A stretch of 46,276 nt of DNA from NCBI RefSeq assembly GCF_004801855.1, contig NZ_SSTC01000032.1, positions 1 through 46,276 of the forward strand, read 5' to 3'. Every line of letters begins with the position of its first letter. Within the stretch, counting starts at the first letter, position 1. A program made the position numbers and the translations under genes. This DNA comes from Pseudomonas sp. A-1. GTDB lineage: Bacteria; Pseudomonadota; Gammaproteobacteria; Pseudomonadales; Pseudomonadaceae. Under the pieces are notes generated by a model. The model searched no databases. It was not told the DNA's origin and saw only the letters and a program-made list of their open reading frames with translations. Below are positions 25,389 to 33,095 of this stretch, one piece after another.

Positions 25389-25712
25389 TCAGTCTTCACT
25401 TAGCGGAACGGGGAAGTGAACCATTAAGGGGCACGTCTCGTCGTGATGTGATATTGCCCGACGAGCGCGACAGTTTATGTCGCGCTCAGGGCTGGGAACA
25501 TGTTCCCAGTCCCGGGCGTTCTCGGCACTGCGCAGGTCGCGGCGGAAGTTCTGCAGGCTGCGGCAGTCGCTGGGGGACTTGGCCACGGTCAGGGTCGGCC
25601 AACCGCTCGGGTGGGTCAGGCGGCCATGCTTGCTGCCACGATGGAAGCGCCAGCCTTGCCGGACCAGTTGGCGGATCAGTTGGTCGATCTCCTTGTTCGA
25701 GCAGTACTTCAT
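25389..25712 (-). CDS. HicA-like small protein coupled to viperin
   Basis: This 107-residue protein has a HicA-like (double-stranded-RNA-binding-fold) core over about the first 65 residues: LIRQLVRQGWRFHRGSKHGRLTHPSGWPTLTV, then SPSDCRSLQNFRRDLRSAE. HicA toxins are mRNA interferases that rely on a His in a GSH-like motif, and here the motif reads GSKH. No HicB antitoxin gene is adjacent. Its ATG overlaps the viperin stop (ATGA), so both are translated together. The last 40 residues look unconserved and overlap the inverted repeats upstream of brxA, which suggests they were added by read-through into regulatory DNA. It may be a partner of viperin rather than a toxin. Confidence 0.65.
   Translation of the reverse strand: MKYCSNKEIDQLIRQLVRQGWRFHRGSKHGRLTHPSGWPTLTVAKSPSDCRSLQNFRRDLRSAENARDWEHVPSPERDINCRARRAISHHDETCPLMVHFPVPLSED
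25463..25487. promoter_or_regulatory. GCGAC-N7-GTCGC inverted repeat upstream of brxA
   Basis: GAGCGCGACA and TGTCGCGCTC form perfect 10-bp arms with a 5-bp centre. The core GCGAC-N7-GTCGC (25467-25483) is shared with sites at 30712, 30759 and 39878 and closely matches the 39878 site (GCGACAGTTYATGTCGCGC in both). It sits about 160 bp upstream of brxA, inside the 3' end of the HicA-like gene. It is a candidate operator for the WYL regulator encoded at 33096. Confidence 0.7.
25492..25509. promoter_or_regulatory. Perfect 18-bp palindrome upstream of brxA
   Basis: CTGGGAACATGTTCCCAG is a complete 18-bp palindrome with no spacer, four bases from the GCGAC-type repeat. A dimeric regulator could bind it. 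It lies within the apparent unconserved tail of the HicA-like gene. Confidence 0.6.
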
Positions 25713-26626
25713 GCGCCCTCTCCTGCCACAGCCGGGATGTAGCGCGCGCTGAAGCGCTCGGGGTCGAAGACCATCTGGGCGAAGGCGGCCTCGGCGCCAG
25801 CCTCGAGGATCGGTCGGCTGTAGGCATAGCCCTGCCCGGCGATCATCGGGCTGTTCTGGAAGAAGCGCCCATGAGGATCGACCATCAGGTAGGACTCGCG
25901 CATGTCCTGGTTGTCTTCGGCACAGAGGATGTTGGCGAAGGTGCGGTGACGGGCGACGAAAGCGCCGAACTGCTCGTCGCTGATGGTCAGATGCTGGTTC
26001 ACCACCGGCAGCATGCGCAGGACTTTCCATTTGTCAGGGGCGAAACGTCGGATCAGCGGGCTGAGGTCTTCGGCGTGGTTGAGCTGGTTGACCACGGTGT
26101 TGAGCTTGAGGCGCAGGCCGGGGTTGGACTGGCGAGCACTGGCCAGGCCGATCGCCAGATCATCCAGGTCGAGCAGCCGGCCACGACGATCAATTCGGCC
26201 GATGGAGCGGTTGGTCTCTGGGCAGGCCGAATCGATGCTGATGCCCAGCCAGGTCAGCTGCGGCGCCAGTCGGTCCAGCAGCTCCCGGGTCAGGCGAGAG
26301 CCGTTGCTGATCATCGAGACTTCAAAGCCGAGTGCCCGGGCCTGGCTGACGATGGCCGGGAGCTTGCCGGCGTGCAGCAATGGCTCGCCGCCGGCCAGGT
26401 TGAGGCGGACGGAGCTCCAGGACATTCGGCTGGCCAGCGGGTTGGCGCGGTTGCCCGGCTGGAAGAATCGGTACAGCTCGCTCAGCAGCGCCGCGGTTCG
26501 CTCCGGACTGTGGATCAGCTCACGCGGGCAGGCGGACTCGCCCCAGGCGGCGTAGCAGTACTGGCAGCGGTAGTTGCAGGCTTCGGTGAGGTGCCAGTTG
26601 AGGACCAGCGGGGTGGGGGTTTGCAT
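25709..26626 (-). CDS. Prokaryotic viperin (radical SAM antiviral nucleotide enzyme)
   Basis: This 305-residue radical SAM protein closely resembles viperin. The iron-sulphur motif is C17-NYR-C21-QY-C24, preceded by NWHLTEA. LNLAGGEPLL lies near residue 75 and ISNGS and LGISIDS follow. The viperin-specific stretch KLNTVVNQLNHAEDL, then FAPDKWKVLRML, lines up with the human KINSVINRFNVEEDM and LNPVRWKVFQCL. ESYLMVDPHGRFF matches DSYLILDEYMRFL. Viperins convert nucleoside triphosphates to 3'-deoxy-3',4'-didehydro forms that stop phage RNA synthesis. Which nucleotide is used here cannot be told. It is coupled to a HicA-like gene, lies directly upstream of BREX, and is divergent from an ankyrin-repeat gene. 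GGAG lies eight bases before the ATG. Confidence 0.9.
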   Translation of the reverse strand: MQTPTPLVLNWHLTEACNYRCQYCYAAWGESACPRELIHSPERTAALLSELYRFFQPGNRANPLASRMSWSSVRLNLAGGEPLLHAGKLPAIVSQARALGFEVSMISNGSRLTRELLDRLAPQLTWLGISIDSACPETNRSIGRIDRRGRLLDLDDLAIGLASARQSNPGLRLKLNTVVNQLNHAEDLSPLIRRFAPDKWKVLRMLPVVNQHLTISDEQFGAFVARHRTFANILCAEDNQDMRESYLMVDPHGRFFQNSPMIAGQGYAYSRPILEAGAEAAFAQMVFDPERFSARYIPAVAGEGA

Positions 26627-26696
26627 GACGCGGACTCCATGGGTTGGGGTCCGCGCAGGGTGTCAGTGCACCCGATTGCCCGGTATGCAGAACCAC

Positions 26697-26734
26697 GTAC
26701 CCCCTCCTCCATCACTGGCCTGCGAGGGGGGTAC
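26697..26734. promoter_or_regulatory. Inverted repeat in divergent viperin/ankyrin promoter region
   Basis: GTACCCCCTC and GAGGGGGGTAC are near-perfect inverted arms with 17 bases between them, in the 182-bp gap between two divergent genes. It may be a shared operator. No convincing -10/-35 pair was fixed by eye. Confidence 0.45.
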
Positions 26735-26808
26735 GGGATTTTTCAGTGGTAAGGTGGCCGGGCTTTGCAAGGATTACCGCACCGTCAACAACACCAAGGA
26801 CAGGCGCC

Positions 26809-29529
26809 ATGAGCACCCTACCCACGATCGAGTCCATCCTGCTGCAGGTTCATCAGAGCCTGGGATGCACACCCTACCAAACCAAGCCGAAGCGCAACTT
26901 TGCTACTGGGCAAATGCAGCTGTCCCATCACAGGGAAATGGCTGAAGAAGTCTTCGACGCCATTTTCGATGCGCTGGATATGGATCCACTGGCGCGAGCG
27001 GATGTGCTGAAGAACCTTATGGAGTTCGGGGATGCCTACAAATATCTCGAGCTGAATATCTGGACCTTCGCCGCCGACCAGCGCCAAGTGCTCTGGCAGT
27101 TGCTTGGGTACTTTTATGTTCCCGGCATTGCTCGCCGCGCAGCTTTCTGGAACCTCGAGGAAGCACTGGACAAAGGTATGCCGGGTGGACGGTTCTGGTA
27201 TCTGCCCGAGCCTCGCGAGGTGGACGGCAAGCCGAGCCTGTATCTGCCGGTGGCCCAGGTAGTGGACTGGCTGCTGGACCTGCTGGGGATGCCACTGGAG
27301 GAGTTTGCCGACGTGCGCAGCGAGGTCACGCGAGGTGGACATGATGGCCTTCGGCGTTCGTTGTACAACTGGCGCAAGGACACCAATATCCGCCCCGACA
27401 CCTTCCGCAAGTACTTCTCGGACAACACGGTGCTGGACTTCAAGGGTGCTTTCACTCTCGACAGCAGCCGTTCGCCTGCCGAGCAATTCGCTGATGCCCT
27501 GAAGTTCGTGATGCGCAAGCAACTGACTGCCGACCAACTGCGCCTGGAAATCCCGATGACCCTGCCAGGCCGCCTTGAGGCGATTCTGGATGGCAGTGCG
27601 GATGAAGACGAAAAGGCTGCTTTCGTGGCACTTCTAGCCAGGCGTTACGCCGCCCCCTCACCGCACACTATCCGTCAACGCCTGCTGTTTGCCCGCATGG
27701 TGCAGAGTGGCTATGAGCGCTTACTCAAGCTCCTGTGCCCGGATGTTGACTCGCAATGTGCCGATGCCCAGCAGAACAAGCTGCTGCAGCTGTTCGCCAT
27801 CTACAAGTTTGCCTACAACCTGACCATTGGTGGTTGGCGCAACTGCAGGGATCAGGGCGAGGCAGCTGAAAATGTCTGGTTCGAGGAGCACCTGCCGCCA
27901 TGGGACAGGCACGGGTTGTTCCTTTCGATTTTGCCCTCACAACGGAATACTGCCAATTCCGCGCTGGCAGAGCTTTTGACCCGTCACTTCGCCGAGATGC
28001 AACCCGGCACAACCCTCGAAGATCATGTCGGGCTGGACGCGGAATCAGCCGCCCCGATCATCCAGCGCAATATCGAACGGATGAAAGCGACTGCCGAAGA
28101 GTTCAAGGCAGAGCTGGAACTGACCGAGCGCCTGAAAACCGCATCGCCTTGGCGGACGCTGCAGGGAGAAAGCCGCTACTGGGTCGTCAGCCAGATTGCC
28201 CAACGGAGGGATCTTGGCTCCAAGGTCAGTCAGGCAGCCATCCAGCGCCTGCGTGAACTGGCGGCCACGCCTTCAGAAACCCTGCAAGCCGCTCTCTACG
28301 AATTGGACGGCTACCTGAATAACGAACGCAGCAACAGGCCGAAGGATGTCCGTGACCTCGCACAGGCACTGCTCGAGGAGGCCGAGTCCAATCCTGCCTA
28401 CGAGCTGTGGGAAGCCGCCATCCTGCAATACAAGGCCAAGCACCTGCTGGCCTGCAACGACTTTGAGGGTGCCGGCAAGCTGTTCAAGGAAGCCTTGGAA
28501 GCGGGGCGCAAGCGCTGCTACGGCTCACTGCGCGGAGAAGTGGCGCGGGACTGCCTCGCTGTAGAGGTCGCCAACCAGAAGCTGATATTGAACAACCACG
28601 AAAAGTACTACAGGGAGATGCTGGCTGGCGGCATGATGACCGAGTGCGAGCAAATACCCAGCATCGAGGAAACGGCTCGTTGGGCTTCCGAATACTTCTG
28701 GGACACCCTGTACAGGCCCTATCCGGGAGTCCCGACCCAGAAGCGTCGCGCCAGCGAAGCGGGCCGGAAAATGCTCAAAGACCTGATGCCGCTGTTCTTT
28801 AGTGGCGCTCAGGACGGCTTGCTCGCCTGGGTCAAGGCCAATCGCCAACTGCTGAAATCAAGCCTGCCGGACGTCGACGGTAATTCGGTCTTGATGCTCC
28901 TATTCAAGATGCGCACGAGCTTTGCGCAAGGACTGCACAAGCTTCCGGCTGCCATGTTGGAGGGGGAGCAACAGAACTTCGCGGCCATGCTGGAGCACTG
29001 GAGGCAATTCTTCGGCCTGCTGGCACAGCAAGCACCGACGCAGCTGAACATTGCCGACATCAAGAGCCAGACACCACTGATGCTGATGGCCGAGGCGGGG
29101 GATACCGAGCTGGTCAGGATCATGCTGCAGGCTGGAGCCGACCCGGAAATGCAGGACTGGCAGGGCATGACCGCCCTGCACTCAGCGATCAAGTCCGGCG
29201 TGGACAGCTGCGTCGATGCTCTGCTCGATCATCCGTGCCGCCTGGACAAGCTTACCTGCGACGGTCAGTCGCCACTGCATACCGCGGCCTGGACCGGGAA
29301 CCTGCATGCGACCCGGCGTCTGCTGCAGCTAGCCCCCGAGCTTGCCTGGCAGCGCAACTCCCAGGGAATGACGCCCCTGGAGCGGGTCGAGTACCTGATC
29401 GAAAATCCGCAAGCCCTGCAGATGCTGGGCGAGGAGCTCAGGCGCAACGGCAGGCGCTGTGCATCGAAACGGGAGCTGGAAGAAATCGTAAGCCTGCTGG
29501 AGCAGGTTGCTCCGGTCGTCAAAGCCTGA
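26809..29529 (+). CDS. Large ankyrin-repeat protein of unknown function
   Basis: This 906-residue protein has no recognisable N-terminal domain. Residues 1-700 are largely helical (for example NLMEFGDAYKYLELNIW and RVLWQLLGYF-type segments). The C-terminal 150 residues contain three to four ankyrin repeats: SQTPLMLMAEAGDTELVRIMLQAGADP, GMTALHSAIKSGVDSCVDALLDHP and GQSPLHTAAWTGNLHATRRLLQ. ATG at 26809 with AAGGA eight bases upstream is preferred to earlier in-frame starts. Ankyrin proteins in defence islands often act as sensors or binding platforms. The gene is divergent from viperin and ends at a strong terminator. Confidence 0.85.
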   Translation: MSTLPTIESILLQVHQSLGCTPYQTKPKRNFATGQMQLSHHREMAEEVFDAIFDALDMDPLARADVLKNLMEFGDAYKYLELNIWTFAADQRQVLWQLLGYFYVPGIARRAAFWNLEEALDKGMPGGRFWYLPEPREVDGKPSLYLPVAQVVDWLLDLLGMPLEEFADVRSEVTRGGHDGLRRSLYNWRKDTNIRPDTFRKYFSDNTVLDFKGAFTLDSSRSPAEQFADALKFVMRKQLTADQLRLEIPMTLPGRLEAILDGSADEDEKAAFVALLARRYAAPSPHTIRQRLLFARMVQSGYERLLKLLCPDVDSQCADAQQNKLLQLFAIYKFAYNLTIGGWRNCRDQGEAAENVWFEEHLPPWDRHGLFLSILPSQRNTANSALAELLTRHFAEMQPGTTLEDHVGLDAESAAPIIQRNIERMKATAEEFKAELELTERLKTASPWRTLQGESRYWVVSQIAQRRDLGSKVSQAAIQRLRELAATPSETLQAALYELDGYLNNERSNRPKDVRDLAQALLEEAESNPAYELWEAAILQYKAKHLLACNDFEGAGKLFKEALEAGRKRCYGSLRGEVARDCLAVEVANQKLILNNHEKYYREMLAGGMMTECEQIPSIEETARWASEYFWDTLYRPYPGVPTQKRRASEAGRKMLKDLMPLFFSGAQDGLLAWVKANRQLLKSSLPDVDGNSVLMLLFKMRTSFAQGLHKLPAAMLEGEQQNFAAMLEHWRQFFGLLAQQAPTQLNIADIKSQTPLMLMAEAGDTELVRIMLQAGADPEMQDWQGMTALHSAIKSGVDSCVDALLDHPCRLDKLTCDGQSPLHTAAWTGNLHATRRLLQLAPELAWQRNSQGMTPLERVEYLIENPQALQMLGEELRRNGRRCASKRELEEIVSLLEQVAPVVKA

Positions 29530-29536
29530 GCCTGGT

Positions 29537-29569
29537 AGACGCATACCCCACCTGACGGGGTATGCGTCT
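29537..29569. terminator. Strong bidirectional hairpin terminator
   Basis: AGACGCATACCCC and GGGGTATGCGTCT form a perfect 13-bp stem around a 7-base loop, followed by CTTCCTC on the plus strand. It sits 8 bp after the ankyrin gene and 5 bp before the end of the convergent ADP-ribosylglycohydrolase gene, so it can serve both. Confidence 0.8.
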
Positions 29570-29574
29570 CTTCC

Positions 29575-30663
29575 TCACCACCCCGGATAGCGCTCCCAGA
29601 TCTCCCGCTCCAGGTCACTCCCGCCGCCCCGATACCGCTCGGGCACTTCGCCGATATCCCGCGCCACCTGTTCGATCACCTCGCGCAGTTCCAGCCTGTC
29701 CAGCCAGCAGACGGGAATGGCGCCCGGACCGTGGATCAGGCCGAGGAAGTGCCCGGCGATCAGCCCAGTGCTGTCGCTGTCACCGCTGTGGTTGACCGCC
29801 CACACAACGCCCTGCTCCAGACTGTCCGCCGCCAGCGCGCACCACAGGCCGATGGCCAGCGCTTCCTCGGCCACCCAGCCGCCGCCGAGCTGCTCGATGC
29901 GCCGCGGCGTCGGCCGCAGGCCTTCTTCGTGCAGCCTGAGCACCTGCTCGACGATCTGGCGGGTTTCCTCCATGCCGGGCTTGTCGCCGTGGGCAGCCAG
30001 GCTGGCGCGGGTGGCTTCGGCCAGTGGCAGGCTTTCCTCCCAGATACGCGCCAGGATGTCGGCGAACAGGCCGGCAGCCTGGTAGCCGGTGGGGTGGCCG
30101 TGGGTCAGGTGCGCGGATTCGGCGGCGTTGGCGAAGGCGTCGGGGAAGAAGGCGCAGGGCGCCACGCGCATCACCCCGCCGCAGCCCTTGCTGTCGTTGT
30201 CGGCCAGTTCGCCGAAGTGGCGGCTGGCGCGCAGGGCGGACAGGCAGGTATTGCCGGGCGCGCGGCGCGACCACAAGCGGCGCTCGGCAAACAGCCAGCC
30301 ATCCTCCCCCACCTCGGTGGCGGCGCGCTCGCCCTGGGTCAGCAGCCAGCGCAGCAGCGCGTGGTGGATCACGCCCGGCGGATGGCAGATGCCTCGCGCC
30401 ACGCCACGCACCTGCGCGCGCAGCAGGCCCTCGGCGGTGAACAACATCATCTGGGTGTCGTCGGTGATGGCGCCAAGCTGGCCGTAGGCCGGCACGAAAT
30501 CGACGATGCCGCACTCGCCGAACTGCTGGCGGATCTGCGCCCAGGTGAGGAACTCGACCGGCGCGCCAAGGGTATCGCCTACGGCGCCGCCGAGCAGGCA
30601 GCCGAGGATGGCGTCGGGTGAGCGGGGTGACATGCAGGCGCGCGTCCTTTCGGATCTGGGCAT
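29575..30663 (-). CDS. ADP-ribosylglycohydrolase (DraG-like)
   Basis: This is a 362-residue enzyme of the ADP-ribosylglycohydrolase fold, which removes ADP-ribose from proteins or nucleic acids using two metal ions. Visible metal-site motifs are ILGCLLGGAVGDTLGAPVE near residues 19-37, AITDDTQM near 65 and HSGDSDSTGLIAGHFLGL near 305. ATG at 30663 is chosen because GGAGA precedes it by about eight bases. ATG at 30633 is a possible shorter start. The gene is divergent from the coiled-coil/WYL operon and shares its promoter region with two GCGAC-N7-GTCGC repeats. No ADP-ribosyltransferase is seen in the window, so the substrate is unknown. Confidence 0.9.
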   Translation of the reverse strand: MPRSERTRACMSPRSPDAILGCLLGGAVGDTLGAPVEFLTWAQIRQQFGECGIVDFVPAYGQLGAITDDTQMMLFTAEGLLRAQVRGVARGICHPPGVIHHALLRWLLTQGERAATEVGEDGWLFAERRLWSRRAPGNTCLSALRASRHFGELADNDSKGCGGVMRVAPCAFFPDAFANAAESAHLTHGHPTGYQAAGLFADILARIWEESLPLAEATRASLAAHGDKPGMEETRQIVEQVLRLHEEGLRPTPRRIEQLGGGWVAEEALAIGLWCALAADSLEQGVVWAVNHSGDSDSTGLIAGHFLGLIHGPGAIPVCWLDRLELREVIEQVARDIGEVPERYRGGGSDLEREIWERYPGW

Positions 30664-30711
30664 GACTGATCTCTCCATGAAGGATGGGGATGATCAGTAT
30701 GCTCGCCCTAC

Positions 30712-30728
30712 GCGACAGCCTGCGTCGC
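30712..30728. promoter_or_regulatory. GCGAC-N7-GTCGC repeat, site 1 of the WYL operon
   Basis: GCGACAGCCTGCGTCGC, flanked by C and G that extend the symmetry. It lies 108 bp before the coiled-coil gene and about 50 bp before the divergent glycohydrolase gene. See the shared repeat described for 25463. Confidence 0.65.
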
Positions 30729-30758
30729 GCCCGACTCCCGCCCCCATCACAACGCCTC

Positions 30759-30775
30759 GCGACACAAGCTGTCGC
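30759..30775. promoter_or_regulatory. GCGAC-N7-GTCGC repeat, site 2 of the WYL operon
   Basis: GCGACACAAGCTGTCGC, centred 47 bp from the first copy and 61 bp before the coiled-coil gene's ATG. Two sites in one promoter region fit autoregulation by the WYL protein of this operon. Confidence 0.65.
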
Positions 30776-30835
30776 TGCCACCCGATACCCTGCCAGCGTC
30801 CCCACCTTTGCCACGGCCTGAGAAAGGAGTCCCCC

Positions 30836-33073
30836 ATGAACAACGCAGTGACCGCACTCCCCCCGAGCACCCTGGACGATGATCTGCAGACGTACGCTTG
30901 GCACAGGTTCCTGACCGACCTCGCCCCTTCCGGGGTATTGCAGGACAGCGCCGCGCTGCCGGATGCCGCCAGTTCGCGCCCCATGTCCGCTACCGACCGG
31001 AAGACCCTGCAGCAGTGGATCGCCAGCGACTTCGCCAACGGCAGCATCGGATGCGGCTTCGGCGACCTGCTGGAGCTGCCGCTGTGCCTGCGCAATCCCG
31101 GCAGCGCAGCCATCGTCTGGAATCACTGGTACGGCAGCCAGCGCCAGGTGACCCGGGTTATGGATTTGCTGCTCAAGGTGCGCTCCCCGGAAACCGCCGC
31201 CTTTGCCCGCAACGCCCAGCGCTCCAGCCCGGCGGTGGTGCTGTCGATGCTGCTCGGCAATCCACGCCTGGGGGAGCGTCTGCTGCGACAACTGCCACCC
31301 GCTGATCGCGAACAGGCCGATCCGGCACGCCGTCTGGCCGGCCAGTTGCGCAGCCTGCTCGGCGAGGCGCATGGCGAGCTGGCAAGCCAATGCCGCGACA
31401 GCACCGCCGTCGAGCTGGCCGGGCGTATCGAGGCACACTGGCCGTGCATGGCCTGGCTGCATGACCAGGGCGCCTATCTGCCACATCTGGTCGAGCCCCT
31501 CCTGCAGCTGGGCCTGCTGCGCGAACGCCTGCAGGCCGGCGCCTGGTCGGGAGCCGACCGCTCCCGCGCCATTCTGGCCGCCAGCCTGCTGCTGTATGGC
31601 CTGCCGCCGCGCCTGGCCGCCCTGCTGGCTATCCATACCTCGCCGTTCAGGGAGTGCGGCGCGCAGCCCTTCCATTTCTTCGGCCTGAACGGCGAGACGT
31701 TCGCCCCGGCACGCCCGGTCTGGGAGCAGATGGACGCGCAGGTGGCCCGCGACACCCTGGCCTATCTGCTGTGCGCCGACGCCGGCAACCGGAGCGAAGG
31801 CCCGCGCACGGCGCTGGATCAGGTGCGCCAGCTGGAGGCCCGTCTGGTCCAGCACGGCAGCCTGCCGCGCACCTTCGCCAGCCTCTACCAGCACTTCTGC
31901 GCCAAGGACGCCGGGCCGCGCTACGCCCAGTTGCGCGAGGCCTTCGTGCGCTACAGCGCCGCCCTGGAGATCAAGCTGGAGGCCGGCGCGCTGCCGGCGC
32001 AGTTGATCGGCCGGCCACTGCAGTTCGAGCGTATCGCCGACCACGCGGCCCTGCAGCAGCGCCTGCGCGCGCTGGTCGAGCAGGAAGCCGAGTGCATCGA
32101 CATCCCCGGACTGCTCGCCGCCAGCCAGCAGCGTCTCGACCGCCTGCAGGCCATGCACGCGCAGATCGTGGCGCTGGGGCAGACGCCATCGGTCTCCGGC
32201 CTGCTGAAGATCGCCGAGCTGGCCGAGGCCGCCCGCCAGGAAATCCTCGCCAACCGCGACTGGTTCACCCGCTCGCTGGCCGAGACACGCCCCTATGTCG
32301 CGCTCTGGGAGGGCTTCTACGCGGGCATCGAGAAGCTGCAGCGTCAGACCACTCCGACGAGCAAGAGCGAGAAGCGCGAGCAAAAGGCTGCCGAGTCAGC
32401 GCTCGGTACGCCGCTCACAGCGAATGGCAACGAAAACGAGGTCATCCTGCAACTGCGCCAGCAACTGCACGATGCCCGCCACGCGACTGCACAACTGCGC
32501 GAGGAGCTGAAGGATGCCCACGGCGAACAGCATCGCCTGCAGCGCATGGCCGAGGCGGTCGGCGCCCTGCCCCCGCGTGTCGCGGCTCCTGCGGTCGATA
32601 CCACTCTGCTGCGCCGGGTCGCCAGCGCCCGCGACAGCCTCAGCCCCAGCGAGGTACTGGCCTATTTCAGCCAGCTTGCCGGTTCGCGCCTGATGGTGCT
32701 GGACAGCGCCTGGGACTCGGCAGCCGAGTATCCGGGCCAGTTCGCGGCCACCGAGCGGCTGTTCGATCTGCTCGACAAGCTGCTGTTCCCCTACCTGGAC
32801 GCGATCAACTCTGGCACTCCGGATACCCAGGCGCGCGGCATCTTCGGCAGCAAGGCCTACTGCGCCAAGGAGTCGGAGACCACCCTCAGCGACGCCCGTC
32901 TGCGCGCCCTGCGCGAGTTCAACTGGCAGGGCGAGAAGCGGCTGTTCGTGCGCCATCTGCGGGTCAGCAACCAGACCGGGCTGGAAGGCATGCGCGTGTA
33001 TTTCGATATCATCGACGGCCAGGTGGTGATCGCCTACGTCGGCCCGCACCTGCCGGTCAGCACCAGCAACTGA
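30836..33073 (+). CDS. Coiled-coil protein of unknown function, first gene of the WYL operon
   Basis: This is a 745-residue protein that I do not recognise. Most of it is helical, with a coiled coil near residues 535-575 (EVILQLRQQLHDARHATAQL). The C-terminal 75 residues look like a small separate beta-rich domain (EKRLFVRHLRVSNQ, then MRVYFDIIDGQVVIAYVGPHLP). AGGAG precedes the ATG at 30836 by about six bases. It is 22 bp from the WYL regulator gene on the same strand. The pair stands tail-to-tail with the helicase/PIWI-like operon, with which it probably forms one system. No catalytic motif is visible. Confidence 0.75.
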   Translation: MNNAVTALPPSTLDDDLQTYAWHRFLTDLAPSGVLQDSAALPDAASSRPMSATDRKTLQQWIASDFANGSIGCGFGDLLELPLCLRNPGSAAIVWNHWYGSQRQVTRVMDLLLKVRSPETAAFARNAQRSSPAVVLSMLLGNPRLGERLLRQLPPADREQADPARRLAGQLRSLLGEAHGELASQCRDSTAVELAGRIEAHWPCMAWLHDQGAYLPHLVEPLLQLGLLRERLQAGAWSGADRSRAILAASLLLYGLPPRLAALLAIHTSPFRECGAQPFHFFGLNGETFAPARPVWEQMDAQVARDTLAYLLCADAGNRSEGPRTALDQVRQLEARLVQHGSLPRTFASLYQHFCAKDAGPRYAQLREAFVRYSAALEIKLEAGALPAQLIGRPLQFERIADHAALQQRLRALVEQEAECIDIPGLLAASQQRLDRLQAMHAQIVALGQTPSVSGLLKIAELAEAARQEILANRDWFTRSLAETRPYVALWEGFYAGIEKLQRQTTPTSKSEKREQKAAESALGTPLTANGNENEVILQLRQQLHDARHATAQLREELKDAHGEQHRLQRMAEAVGALPPRVAAPAVDTTLLRRVASARDSLSPSEVLAYFSQLAGSRLMVLDSAWDSAAEYPGQFAATERLFDLLDKLLFPYLDAINSGTPDTQARGIFGSKAYCAKESETTLSDARLRALREFNWQGEKRLFVRHLRVSNQTGLEGMRVYFDIIDGQVVIAYVGPHLPVSTSN

Positions 33074-33095
33074 ACCTCCAACTCAAGGAAGAACC

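Noticed and set aside
25389-25712. A full HicAB toxin-antitoxin pair
   Set aside because: No HicB-like gene is found on either side. The neighbours are viperin and brxA.
29780-32383. 867-codon minus-strand frame opposite the coiled-coil gene
   Set aside because: It is antisense to two well-supported genes and crosses their shared promoter region. Its composition is that of a shadow frame.
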